Assembly: GCF_023195895.1 (NCBI RefSeq)
Contig: NZ_JALPRK010000013.1
Location: forward strand, 1-64,000
Direction: 5' to 3'
Source of the DNA: Paenibacillus mellifer
GTDB taxonomy: Bacteria > Bacillota > Bacilli > Paenibacillales > Paenibacillaceae
Length of the DNA: 64,000 nt
A program made the position numbers and the translations under genes. Below, piece by piece: positions 52,622 to 60,838 of this stretch. How positions within the stretch are numbered: the stretch's first letter is position 1; each line of letters begins with the position of its first letter. Under the pieces are notes generated by a model. The model was not told the DNA's origin and ran no database searches. It worked only from the letters and a program-made list of their open reading frames with translations.

Positions 52622-53206
52622 ATGACAAGTAGGAAACAGGAAAAATTTGAAATGATTTTGGATGGGGCGGAAAAAGTCATTGCGGAGAACGGGTTTCACG
52701 GCTCCCAGGTGTCCAAAATTGCCAAGGAAGCCGGCGTTGCGGACGGTACGATTTATTTATATTTCAAAAATAAGGAAGATATCCTGATTTCCCTCTTCCA
52801 GGATCGGCTGGGCAAGCTCGTCGAGTTGTTCCATCAGAGCATTCGCGAAACGAACACGGCCGAGGAAGCGTTACGAAAGGTATGCGAAATTCATTTCACC
52901 CATCTGGAACAGAACGTGCATTTTGCATATGTGACTCAAATTGAGTTGCGCCAAAGCTCCCTCGAGCTGCGCAAAGCGATCGGCGTTGCCGTGAAGCCCT
53001 ATATCACCCTAATCGAGCATATCCTGAAAAGAGGGATCGAAGAAGGCGCGTTCCGCACCAACCTGGATACGAAGCTTTCTCGGCAGTTGATTTTCGGAGC
53101 GCTGGACGAGGTCGTCACCTCCTGGCTTATTTCAGGCATGAAGTACTCCCTTACGGGTCAGGTGGAGAACACCGTAGACTTTTTTCTGCGTGCAATTAAG
53201 AAATAA
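52622..53206 (+). CDS. fadR: TetR-family fatty-acid degradation regulator FadR
   Basis: 194 residues, as long as B. subtilis FadR. The N-terminal helix-turn-helix and the stretch HGSQVSKIAKEAGVADGTIYLYFKNKEDILISLF are almost identical to that protein as I recall it. The C-terminal domain (IELRQSSLELRKAIG) binds long-chain acyl-CoA, which releases the repressor. An ATG follows GAGGTGG. Autoregulated through the operator at 52572; it heads the operon with etfB and etfA. Confidence 0.95.
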   Translation: MTSRKQEKFEMILDGAEKVIAENGFHGSQVSKIAKEAGVADGTIYLYFKNKEDILISLFQDRLGKLVELFHQSIRETNTAEEALRKVCEIHFTHLEQNVHFAYVTQIELRQSSLELRKAIGVAVKPYITLIEHILKRGIEEGAFRTNLDTKLSRQLIFGALDEVVTSWLISGMKYSLTGQVENTVDFFLRAIKK

Positions 53207-53277
53207 CCCTCCGCAAACTCGGTTTTCAGTTTCTGTTTTGCCTCATTCTACTTTTACCTTGAAAGGAGATGGCAAGC

Positions 53278-54048
53278 ATGCAACATGTGGTTGTAATTCT
53301 GAAACAAACCTTCGACACGGAGGAAAAAATCGTGATCACCGACGGAAAGGTCAGTGAGGACGGGGTTAAGTTCGTAATCAATCCTTATGACGAATACGCG
53401 GTAGAGGAAGCTTTGCGCCTGAAAGAGGCACATGGCGTTTCGGTAACGGTCGTGTCGGCCGGACCGGACCGAGCGGCGGAAGCGCTGCGCACCGCGTTAG
53501 CGATGGGCGCTGACGAGGCTGTCCGGATCGCCACGGAGGCGATTCATACGGACGAATACGGGATTTCCCGTCTGCTCGCCGCTTTCCTGCAAACGCAAAG
53601 TTATGACCTCATCCTGGGCGGTAACTTCTCGGTTGACAATGGGGCCGGTCAAGTCGCCGTGCGACTCGCAAAGCTGCTTGATCTCCCTCACGTCTCGTCG
53701 ATTACCGAGCTCACCGTGAATGGAGAGCAAGCCACCGTCGTGCGGGATGCTGAAGGCGATGCTGAAACGCTCGAAGTGAAACTGCCCGCCTTATTGACGG
53801 CGCAACAAGGATTAAATGAACCTCGTTATCCCTCCCTTCCCGGAATTATGAAAGCGAAGAAGAAGCCGTTCCGCGAGTTATCCTTGACCGATCTTGGACT
53901 AAACGAAGACGAGATTACGCCAAAAACGCAGCGACTTGGAATCTCCTTGCCGCCGGCACGCCAAGCCGGCAAGCTGATATCCGGCACACCGGGCGAGCAA
54001 GTGGAGGAATTGGTTCGGTTGCTGCGCTCCGAAGCGAAGGTCATTTAA
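53278..54048 (+). CDS. etfB: Electron transfer flavoprotein beta subunit
   Basis: 256 residues: VVVILKQTFDTEEKI, NPYDEYAVEEALRLKE, SAGPDRAAEALRTALAMGADEAVRI and the ETF-beta signature region VRDAEGDAETLEVKLPALLTAQQGLNEPRYPSLPGIMKAKKK. With EtfA it carries electrons from FadE to FadF; the subunit binds AMP. Start ATG at 53278 follows AAGGAG; another ATG three codons earlier is too near the site. Confidence 0.95.
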   Translation: MQHVVVILKQTFDTEEKIVITDGKVSEDGVKFVINPYDEYAVEEALRLKEAHGVSVTVVSAGPDRAAEALRTALAMGADEAVRIATEAIHTDEYGISRLLAAFLQTQSYDLILGGNFSVDNGAGQVAVRLAKLLDLPHVSSITELTVNGEQATVVRDAEGDAETLEVKLPALLTAQQGLNEPRYPSLPGIMKAKKKPFRELSLTDLGLNEDEITPKTQRLGISLPPARQAGKLISGTPGEQVEELVRLLRSEAKVI

Positions 54049-54068
54049 ATCATAAGGAGGCGTTAATC

Positions 54069-55061
54069 ATGAGTAAATCGTACGTGGTGATCGTCGAGAC
54101 AAAGGAAGGGAAACTTCGCCAGGTTTCTTTGGAAGCGCTTCACGCCGCCAATCTGTTGCGGGAGGATGGCGATCACCTCTCGGCTGTACTGCTTGGTCAC
54201 CAATTGGATGACGCGGCCGCTGAGCTGGCTCGTTATATCGAGGGCCAACTGCTGGTAATCGATCATGCCGAACTCCATACCTATCAGCCAGAGCTGGCCT
54301 TCGAAGCGGTGATACAAGCGTTGAACGCACTGCCGGATGAACCGAAACTGATTCTGCTTGGGCATACGGCCATCGGCCGAGATCTCGCCCCCCAGCTCGC
54401 CGCTCGGCTTGCCTGCGGGCAAGTCTCTGACGTTACAGCTATTCATAAAGACGGGAACCGCATTACATTTACACGTCCGTTATACGCTGGCAAAGCCTTT
54501 GAACAAACCATTCTGACTGACGGCACCGGAGTCGTAACTCTTCGTCCCAACAACCTCGCCCCCGCTGCCCCAGCCGCTGCTGCAGGCACAATCGTACCGC
54601 TGGAGTTCACTCCGCCTTCGACACTGCAAACCATCCTTAAAGACGTAGTGCGCAAGGTGTCCGGCAAGGTCGATCTCACCGAGGCAAAGATCGTTGTATC
54701 CGGAGGCCGCGGAGTCAAGAGTGCTGTAGGTTTTAAGGTGTTGGAAGAACTAGCGGACTGCCTCGGCGGAGCTGTCGGCGCTTCACGCGGCGCCTGCGAT
54801 GCAGGTTACTGCGATTACGCGCTGCAGATCGGCCAGACCGGCAAGGTGGTCACTCCAGAAATTTACATCGCCTGCGGGATCAGCGGTGCGATCCAACATT
54901 TGGCTGGTATGAGCCAGTCGCGGATCATCATCGCCATCAACAAGGACCCTGAGGCGCCGATCTTCAAGGTAGCGGACTACGGGATCGTCGGGGATTTGTT
55001 CGAAGTCGTCCCTTTGCTTACCGAGCAATTCAAGGAGGTCTTCGCTGAACGCACCTCCTAA
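54069..55061 (+). CDS. etfA: Electron transfer flavoprotein alpha subunit
   Basis: 330 residues. The C-terminal FAD domain has VVSGGRGVKSAVGFKVLEEL, GASRGACDAGYCDYALQIGQTGK, YIACGISGAIQHLAGM and IIAINKDPEAPIFKVADYGIVGD. Start ATG follows AAGGAGG, 20 nt after etfB. As in B. subtilis the pair follows fadR, but neither fadB nor a ligase gene is in this operon. Confidence 0.96.
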   Translation: MSKSYVVIVETKEGKLRQVSLEALHAANLLREDGDHLSAVLLGHQLDDAAAELARYIEGQLLVIDHAELHTYQPELAFEAVIQALNALPDEPKLILLGHTAIGRDLAPQLAARLACGQVSDVTAIHKDGNRITFTRPLYAGKAFEQTILTDGTGVVTLRPNNLAPAAPAAAAGTIVPLEFTPPSTLQTILKDVVRKVSGKVDLTEAKIVVSGGRGVKSAVGFKVLEELADCLGGAVGASRGACDAGYCDYALQIGQTGKVVTPEIYIACGISGAIQHLAGMSQSRIIIAINKDPEAPIFKVADYGIVGDLFEVVPLLTEQFKEVFAERTS

Positions 55062-55067
55062 GATACG

Positions 55068-55098
55068 AATGCCTGCATCTTCCGATGCAGGCATTTTT
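55068..55098 (+). terminator. Terminator of the fadR-etfBA operon
   Basis: ATGCCTGCATC-TTCC-GATGCAGGCAT followed by TTTT. Confidence 0.9.
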
Positions 55099-55110
55099 CA
55101 ACGTTTGGAG

Positions 55111-55293
55111 TTATTGGAACATTTGAAAAAATGACCGCAGCACCTTGCCAAAGCTGCCCGTTCTAGTGCGGACTTTTCGCGGACGTTCAGAAACGCCTCT
55201 CCTCCCAAAGCATAGGGGTCCGCCAGGTCTTTTCAATACCTGATGAAACTCCTGGATCTCTCTTTCCCTCCGGTAAAACTCCTCGTAATTCAT
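55111..55293 (-). CDS. Small basic protein, 60 residues, unknown function
   Basis: ATG preceded by AAGGAGG and a 7-nt spacer. The protein has a charged start (NYEEFYRREREIQEFHQVL), a Gly/Arg-rich middle (GRRGVSERPRKVRTRTGSFG) and ends KVLRSFFQMFQ, possibly an amphipathic helix. No close family recognised. It is transcribed toward the etfA terminator and divergent from the SgrR-like gene. The excellent ribosome site is the main support. Confidence 0.6.
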   Translation of the reverse strand: MNYEEFYRREREIQEFHQVLKRPGGPLCFGRRGVSERPRKVRTRTGSFGKVLRSFFQMFQ

Positions 55294-55451
55294 AGGACAA
55301 CCTCCTTGCCTGTCGGGCGGTTGCATCTGCCCTTCTGGATATTTCCATTATCTTCTTCAAAAGCAGGAAGAAAAAGAGTATACTATTCCAAAGTCATTTC
55401 CCCTTTTGTGTACAAAAATGAAAAGCGGGAGTCCAACGGAGGTGTATCAGG

Positions 55452-57260
55452 GTGTTGACCGCAGAGCGTTATATGGTACTGCTTGATCATTATTCCAAGA
55501 TAGGCGGCGATTGGGCGGAGCCCCGCGAAATCGAGGTGGCGCTGGAGGAGCTAACGAAGCTATTTCATTGTACGGAGCGGAATGTGAAGCTGATTATCCG
55601 CAAGTTACAGGAGGAGGGTCTCATCGAGTGGTCACCCGGGCGAGGGCGCGGGCATCGCTCGCGTTTGGTTTTTCGGGCAAACCGGGAGAATTTCATCATC
55701 GAACTAGCCCAAAAACTAGCGAAAAAAGGGGAATACCGGTCAGCCTTCGAATTCCTGCACCAGCATGAGGGAGACATCCATGCAAGGGAACGGTTCATTC
55801 AATGGCTCAATGACCAGTTTGGCGTGGAAAAGCAGCTGGCCGCGGGCCAAAGCTGCCGGGACATATTCCGCCTGCCGGTGTACAAAGCCCCGCTTACCTT
55901 GGATCCCGCTCATTTGTTTTACGGCTTCGACTCCCATCTCGTGCGTCAACTCTTCGACCGTCTAGTTCAATATGATCAAAACCAAGGTCAAGTCTCCGGC
56001 ATGATCGCGCACAATTGGGAGTCCAACGAAACAGGCACCTCCTGGACGTTCCACTTGCGCAAAGGCGTTCGTTTCCATCATGGAAAAGAGCTCACCGCCG
56101 AGGACGTCGTCTTCACCTTTTCTCGGTTAAAGGAGAATTCAACGAACCGTTGGCTCATGTCGACCTTACAACGTATCGAAGCACTGGACTCGCGAACGGT
56201 CGTGTTCACGTTGCTTCAACCGAATTGGCTGCTTCCCCGCCTGCTCTGCTCATCTTGTGCCTCCGTCCTTCCTGCCGATTTACTCACCAAGGACGAAACC
56301 GCATTTTGGCAGTTTCCGAGCGGGACCGGCCCTTTCCGGCTTACGCATTGGAGCCCGAACCGGATGGAGCTTGAAGTACACGCCGGATATTTTCTCGGTC
56401 GACCTTATTTGGACGGCGTAACCCTGGTCTTCCTGCCTGACGATATCCCGAATTCCTCTAAGCTGAAGTGGGAGCAGCTGATTGTTAACGATTCGCGAGT
56501 TCCCGCCCGGGCTGAAGACGATTGGAAACGGATCGAGACGTTAAGTCGAGGTTGTAGTTTGATCTCCTGGAACCGCAATCGACTTGGACCGCAGCAATCG
56601 CTGGCATTCCGGCAAGCGGTGAACCTGGTGATCGACCGCCCCGGAATGATCCGAGCTTCCGGTAAATCCGGTTATCCAGCGCGCAGCTTCCAGCCGACCG
56701 AAGACACGACGCTCGGGATCCACCGTCACGACCCGGCGGCTGCCTGCCAGCTGCTGGAGGAAACCGGATATACGGGCGAGCCTATCCGCCTTGCAGCCCA
56801 TCATCTCGAACGCGAGGAAGCCGAATGGATTAAGTCGCAATGTGCGGGGATCGGAATACCGGTTGAAGTGATGTACCACAGCAAAGCGGAGATGGCGAAA
56901 TCGGCTGCGCGGGAATCCGATGCGATCCTGATGTGCCTCGTATTCGCGGAAGATGAGGTATGTGAGCTGGAGAGCTATTTGCAGGAAGACAGCTTCATCC
57001 GGCTGCATATGCCACCGGAGTTGAGCCATTGGGTGTTCTGTATCGTGGATGAGGTTTTTGCGTCGAGCAGGCCCGAGAAGCGTCGAGCGCTGCTGCAGCA
57101 GATCGAACTTCGGCTGCAGGAAGAGGCGCAGGTCACCTTTCTGGTTCATGGTATGTTGAACACGTACGTTCACCCCTCGATCCGCGGACTTGTGATTAAC
57201 AACCTCGGTTGGATGGATTTCAAGGACATCTGGCTGACCTCCGCTCCCACAGCGAGATAA
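55452..57260 (+). CDS. SgrR-family regulator: winged helix fused to an extracellular-type solute-binding domain
   Basis: 602 residues. N-terminal SgrR_N winged helix (about 1-115: RNVKLIIRKLQEEGLIEWSPGRGRGHRSRLVF) joined to an SBP_bac_5 peptide-binding-like domain (about 150-595: DRLVQYDQNQGQVSGMIAHNWE, TSWTFHLRKGVRFHHGKELTAEDVVFTFSRLK, GTGPFRLTHWSPNRMEL). There is no signal peptide, so it acts in the cytosol as a ligand-sensing regulator, like E. coli SgrR. GTG start at 55452, nine nt after GGAGG. In other Bacillales such genes often adjoin MFS exporters; none is adjacent here, so the target is unknown. Confidence 0.88.
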   Translation: MLTAERYMVLLDHYSKIGGDWAEPREIEVALEELTKLFHCTERNVKLIIRKLQEEGLIEWSPGRGRGHRSRLVFRANRENFIIELAQKLAKKGEYRSAFEFLHQHEGDIHARERFIQWLNDQFGVEKQLAAGQSCRDIFRLPVYKAPLTLDPAHLFYGFDSHLVRQLFDRLVQYDQNQGQVSGMIAHNWESNETGTSWTFHLRKGVRFHHGKELTAEDVVFTFSRLKENSTNRWLMSTLQRIEALDSRTVVFTLLQPNWLLPRLLCSSCASVLPADLLTKDETAFWQFPSGTGPFRLTHWSPNRMELEVHAGYFLGRPYLDGVTLVFLPDDIPNSSKLKWEQLIVNDSRVPARAEDDWKRIETLSRGCSLISWNRNRLGPQQSLAFRQAVNLVIDRPGMIRASGKSGYPARSFQPTEDTTLGIHRHDPAAACQLLEETGYTGEPIRLAAHHLEREEAEWIKSQCAGIGIPVEVMYHSKAEMAKSAARESDAILMCLVFAEDEVCELESYLQEDSFIRLHMPPELSHWVFCIVDEVFASSRPEKRRALLQQIELRLQEEAQVTFLVHGMLNTYVHPSIRGLVINNLGWMDFKDIWLTSAPTAR

Positions 57261-57270
57261 ACGGATATAA

Positions 57271-57301
57271 CAAAGCGTTTGGCATTAAGCCAAACGCTTT
57301 G
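57271..57301. terminator. Bidirectional terminator
   Basis: CAAAGCGTTTGGC-ATTAA-GCCAAACGCTTTG is a perfect hairpin between two convergent genes. Confidence 0.8.
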
Positions 57302-57305
57302 TTGT

Positions 57306-57902
57306 CTATTTGAATACCTTCATCCGGCTGTCGATTGGGGCAAACTCTTTGTTGCCTGCCGGAGCTTCGATTTTCCCAAAAGGCATCTGCGCGATCAGCT
57401 TCCAGGTCTCGGGGACGCTCCATTCCTTACGCACCTCATCATCAATCAACGGATTATAGTGTTGCAGGGACGCGCCAACGCCTTCATCCGCCAGGGCCGT
57501 CCAAACTACATACTGCAGGAGACCGTTGGATTGCTGCGCCCAGACGGGGAAGTTGTCCGCATAAAGGGCAAATTGCTTCTGCAGTCCTTCGATTACCGCC
57601 TGATCCTCAAAGAACAATACGGTACCGCGGCCGCTGCGGAAGGAAGCCATCTTCTCTTCCGTCGGACCCAAGCTGTCCGCCGGAACAACCTTGCGCAACG
57701 TCTCTTTCGTGAGGTCCCAAAGCTTATCATGTTGCTCATTGAACAATACGACAACCCTGCCGCTTTGCGAGTTAAAAGAGGATGGCGAATAGAGCACCGC
57801 ATTTTTCACGATTTCCTCGATTTGATCCTCAGAAATCGGAATATCCTTCCCGATGGCATAAATACTTCTTCTCGTTTTGACGGCATTCCAAAAATCGCTC
57901 AT
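57306..57902 (-). CDS. Nitroreductase-family protein, Frm2/Hbn1-like
   Basis: 198 residues, FMN-dependent nitroreductase fold: FWNAVKTRRSIYAIG at the N-terminus, YSPSSFNSQSGRVVVLF, and near the end LQHYNPLIDDEVRKEWSVPETWKLIAQMPFG. These blocks mark the subgroup often annotated as fatty-acid repression mutant proteins. The reaction in the cell is unknown; reduction of nitro compounds or quinones is typical. Start ATG follows GGAG by about 7 nt. Separate from the SMR genes upstream. Confidence 0.88.
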   Translation of the reverse strand: MSDFWNAVKTRRSIYAIGKDIPISEDQIEEIVKNAVLYSPSSFNSQSGRVVVLFNEQHDKLWDLTKETLRKVVPADSLGPTEEKMASFRSGRGTVLFFEDQAVIEGLQKQFALYADNFPVWAQQSNGLLQYVVWTALADEGVGASLQHYNPLIDDEVRKEWSVPETWKLIAQMPFGKIEAPAGNKEFAPIDSRMKVFK

Positions 57903-58000
57903 TTCATCTGTTCGCTCCGTTTCTGCCTGGATTAGGTGTGGAACCCCTCTTAATGTGTCCCATCGGTCGATAAACCAATCCGTCTCGGAGCAGCTTCCAT

Positions 58001-58318
58001 TTACTCGCTAATTAGCTTTAATCCCATTGCGGCGCCTAAGATGAATGCAATAAACAACAATCGACGCCACTCACGGGATTCCCCATACAGGATCATCCCC
58101 GCGACGGCACTTCCCGCCGTGCCAATTCCTGTCCATACCGCATAAGCCGTCCCCATGGAGATCGTTCGCATCGCCAAGGTCAGGAACAAGAAGCTGAGCA
58201 GAAAACCGCCGGCCATCCAGGCATATGCTCCTAAGCTCTTGCGGGTATTGATTTTGTTAATCCCGATCACGCCCAGTACTTCGCCAAATCCGGCAACAAC
58301 CAGCAGAATCCAATCCAT
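58001..58318 (-). CDS. ykkD: SMR-family transporter subunit, YkkD-like (guanidinium exporter pair)
   Basis: 105 residues, four membrane helices. The conserved Glu in helix 1 (AGFGEVLGVIGIN) and the helix 3 stretch GTAYAVWTGIGTAGSAVAGMILYGE define the SMR family. Start ATG follows GGGAGGG and lies 3 nt after the ykkC stop. With the partner it should form an antiparallel heterodimer. The upstream riboswitch indicates guanidinium export rather than general drug resistance. Confidence 0.9.
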   Translation of the reverse strand: MDWILLVVAGFGEVLGVIGINKINTRKSLGAYAWMAGGFLLSFLFLTLAMRTISMGTAYAVWTGIGTAGSAVAGMILYGESREWRRLLFIAFILGAAMGLKLISE

Positions 58319-58321
58319 CGG

Positions 58322-58663
58322 TTAGGCCCTCCCTTCCTGCTGCGACTCGCCATCAGTCACCATCTTCAGGCCGACGACGCCGACAAGCAACAGCAGAATG
58401 AGCATCAGCTTGACCCAGCGGAACGGCTCTCCAAACAACACCATCTCCGCGATCACCGTACCGGCCGTGCCGATCCCTGTAAACACGGCATAGACCGTTC
58501 CGATCGGCAGGCGTCGTCCAGACAGAATAAGCAGATACATGCTCATCACGATGCAAACCGCCGTACCGCCCCAACTGAGCACATCACTGGCATGCTTCAA
58601 GCCAATCACCCATCCAATCTCAAATATGCCGGCAATGCCAACTAACCCCCAATCGCGTTTCAT
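58322..58663 (-). CDS. ykkC: SMR-family transporter subunit, YkkC-like (guanidinium exporter pair)
   Basis: 113 residues, four membrane helices: IAGIFEIGWVIGLKHA with the proton/substrate-binding Glu, RRLPIGTVYAVFTGIGTAGTVIAEMVLFGEP, and a short acidic tail. First gene of the pair, preceded by GGAGAGG and directly downstream of a ykkC (guanidine-I) riboswitch with terminator, as in B. subtilis. Confidence 0.92.
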   Translation of the reverse strand: MKRDWGLVGIAGIFEIGWVIGLKHASDVLSWGGTAVCIVMSMYLLILSGRRLPIGTVYAVFTGIGTAGTVIAEMVLFGEPFRWVKLMLILLLLVGVVGLKMVTDGESQQEGRA

Positions 58664-58686
58664 GCTGCAAGATCCTCTCCTTCATG

Positions 58687-58733
58687 AAAAAAAATAAAAC
58701 CCGAAAGATATCAAAAAGCGATATCTCCCGGGC
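58687..58733 (-). terminator. Riboswitch-controlled terminator
   Basis: Minus strand: CCCGGGAGATATC pairs with GATATCTTTCGGG and is followed by TTTTATTTTTTTT. Its first arm is the conserved 3' end of the aptamer, so ligand binding and termination exclude each other. Confidence 0.9.
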
Positions 58734-58832
58734 TTTTGTCCCTCCGTGTCCACGGCACTTTCGGCGGCCGTGCGTTCCCTCTTGGACCAGCCCGGCTCAT
58801 ATATCCGCCGCGGAACCCTAGGCAACGATTCG
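58716..58832 (-). ncRNA. Guanidine-I (ykkC) riboswitch aptamer
   Basis: On the minus strand the conserved blocks occur in order: CCTAGGGTTCCG, CTGGTCCAAGAGG, ACACGGAGGGACAAAAGCCC and GGGAGA. Together they are the diagnostic core of the ykkC class I RNA, which binds guanidinium and turns on export or degradation genes. It sits between the promoter at 58839-58867 and the ykkC start. Confidence 0.95.
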
Positions 58833-58838
58833 TTTGCT

Positions 58839-58867
58839 ATCTTAACCGATTCTCGGTGTTGGGTCAA
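58839..58867 (-). promoter_or_regulatory. Promoter of the riboswitch-ykkCD transcript
   Basis: Minus strand: TTGACC (58862-58867), 17-bp spacer, TAAGAT (58839-58844); transcription would begin right at the aptamer. Confidence 0.85.
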
Positions 58868-58964
58868 GAAGGGTTCATACTTGTAAGTTATAATCCGATC
58901 GACTAACATGGATATTGTCATGGGTTTATTTCGAAGATTTTGAATCAGCTAAGGAGTGGTATCA

Positions 58965-59975
58965 ATGAGTGCTCAACTATTTTCCCCGTATACGATCAAA
59001 CAGGTCACCTTTAATAACCGGATCGTTATGTCTCCGATGTGCCAATATTCTTCCCCGAACCCGGACGGAAAAATCGACGATTGGCACCGGGTACATTATG
59101 CGTCCCGCGCCGTCGGCGGTGTTGGCTTAATCATCATCGAAGCGACAGCCGTCGTGCCGGAAGGCCGAATCACCTATAGGGATCTTGGCATCTGGAGCGA
59201 CGAACACGTAACCGGATTGAAGGAACTCGTCCAACTCGCGCACCAAAATGGCGCCAAAATCGGTATTCAGCTAGCTCATGCCGGACGGAAAGCTGAGCTC
59301 GTAGAGACGATCATCGCCCCGTCGGCCATTCCGTTCCCGGAGAAGAAAACGCCGAAAGCCGCCGATGCGGACGATATTCGTCGGATTGTCGAAGGCTTTC
59401 GCGATGGCGCCCGCCGCGCTAAGGAGGCCGGATTTGACGTCATCGAGATCCATGGGGCTCATGGTTATTTACTGAACGAATTCCTATCTCCACTGACCAA
59501 TCACCGGGAAGACGAATACGGCGGAAACGCCGACGGTCGTTACCGGCTGTTGAGTGAAGTGATCGAAGCGGTAAATTCGGTTTGGAACGGCCCGCTGTTT
59601 GTTCGGGTTTCTGCGAATGAATACGATCCCGAGGGCAACTCCCTAGAGCAATATATTGATTATTCCCGCCGTATGAAGGCGCAAGGCGTTGATTTAATTG
59701 ATTGCAGCTCAGGCGGATTGGTTCCGGCGCAAATCCGTCCGTTTCCAGGATATCAAGTGAACCTGGCCGAGCAAATTCGCCGTCAGGCAGAAATCGCTAC
59801 CGGTGCTGTTGGCTTGATCAGCGACCCATCTCATGCCGAAGAAATTCTTGGCAATGGAAGAGCCGATTTGGTATTCCTCGGCCGCGAGTTGCTGCGCAAC
59901 CCTTATTGGCCGTACGATGCTGCCAAAGCTCTGCGCACGTCGCTTGAGCGTCCGGTTCAGTACCAAAGAGCTTAA
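58965..59975 (+). CDS. namA: NADPH dehydrogenase NamA (YqjM-type old yellow enzyme)
   Basis: 336 residues, FMN-binding TIM barrel. Cys26 and Tyr28 (MSPMCQYSS) tune the flavin and substrate as in YqjM; the substrate-binding His pair lies in [22 protein letters not shown], and flavin phosphate contacts in GAVGLISDP and [18 protein letters not shown]. It reduces activated C=C bonds of enones and similar electrophiles, probably for detoxification. Start ATG at 58965 follows AAGGAG; an ATG three codons earlier overlaps the site. Its promoter region is shared with the divergent riboswitch. Confidence 0.95.
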   Translation: MSAQLFSPYTIKQVTFNNRIVMSPMCQYSSPNPDGKIDDWHRVHYASRAVGGVGLIIIEATAVVPEGRITYRDLGIWSDEHVTGLKELVQLAHQNGAKIGIQLAHAGRKAELVETIIAPSAIPFPEKKTPKAADADDIRRIVEGFRDGARRAKEAGFDVIEIHGAHGYLLNEFLSPLTNHREDEYGGNADGRYRLLSEVIEAVNSVWNGPLFVRVSANEYDPEGNSLEQYIDYSRRMKAQGVDLIDCSSGGLVPAQIRPFPGYQVNLAEQIRRQAEIATGAVGLISDPSHAEEILGNGRADLVFLGRELLRNPYWPYDAAKALRTSLERPVQYQRA

Positions 59976-59990
59976 AACTAACCGGTGGCT

Positions 59991-60026
59991 GGACCCGTTA
60001 TCGCGTTACGCGAGCGCGGGTCCTTT
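59991..60026 (+). terminator. Terminator after namA
   Basis: GGACCCG pairs with CGGGTCC across a GC-rich loop, followed by TTTTG. Confidence 0.75.
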
Positions 60027-60154
60027 TGTTTGCTGGTCAAGGTCCGCGGTTGACGATATACCGGATTGTCAAAACCTGACTTGGTTTTCGCGCAGCAGAG
60101 TTTTATAATTTGAAGAGTGAATTTGTCCATAGACTAAGGAGCTGTTCTTGATAT

Positions 60155-60838
60155 ATGAGTTATCGACCTCATCCTAAAATTCTGATCATGACGGCGGTGG
60201 AAGCCGAGCAACAGGCGGTCTTGCGCGGACTCGGCGGTTACGAAGGCGCCGAAGTGCGACTGGCCGGCGTGGGTCCGGCGTCAGCGGCGGCGGCAACGGC
60301 GGCCGTGCTGGCCCGTGCCGGCCAAGCTGCTGACGGCGGCGCATACAGCCTCGTCCTCAGCGTAGGGATCGGCGGCGGATTCGCCGGAATCGCCAGCGTT
60401 GGCTCGCTCGTGGTGGCGAGCGAAATCATCGCCGCTGACCTCGGCGCGGAGACGCCTGACGGCTTCGCCGGAGTGGACGAGCTGGGATTCGGCTCGCCCC
60501 GGATCGCCGTAGCGGACGAGCTAGCAGCTCGCTGGGCGGATGCGCTGCGAGAAGCCGAGCTGCCGGTCCACCACGGTCCGATCCTGACGTTATCCACCGT
60601 CACTGGAACGGCGGAAACAGCTCAATCCCTGGCTGAGCGTTATCCTGGCGCCGGTGCCGAAGCGATGGAAGGCTTTGGCGTTGCCGAGGCCGCCCGTCAA
60701 TTTGGCATTCCCGTGCTGGAGCTGCGTGCTATTTCCAACGCAATAGGCCCACGCCAGCGGGATTTGTGGAAGATCGGCGATGCCCTGCAGGCTTTAGAGC
60801 AAGCCTGCGCTAAACTACCGGAGGTGCTGCAATCATGA
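60155..60838 (+). CDS. mqnB: Futalosine hydrolase MqnB
   Basis: 227 residues of the nucleoside phosphorylase/hydrolase (MTAN-like) fold: ILIMTAVEAEQQAVLRGL, SVGIGGGFAGIASVGSLVVASEIIAADLG and the substrate loop AEAMEGFGVAEAARQFGIPVLELRAISNAIGPR. It cleaves futalosine (hypoxanthine leaves) in the alternative menaquinone pathway. Ala-rich and GC-rich. The ribosome site AAGGAG is 13 nt from the ATG, longer than usual. It overlaps mqnD by 4 nt, which supports the assignment. Confidence 0.92.
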   Translation: MSYRPHPKILIMTAVEAEQQAVLRGLGGYEGAEVRLAGVGPASAAAATAAVLARAGQAADGGAYSLVLSVGIGGGFAGIASVGSLVVASEIIAADLGAETPDGFAGVDELGFGSPRIAVADELAARWADALREAELPVHHGPILTLSTVTGTAETAQSLAERYPGAGAEAMEGFGVAEAARQFGIPVLELRAISNAIGPRQRDLWKIGDALQALEQACAKLPEVLQS

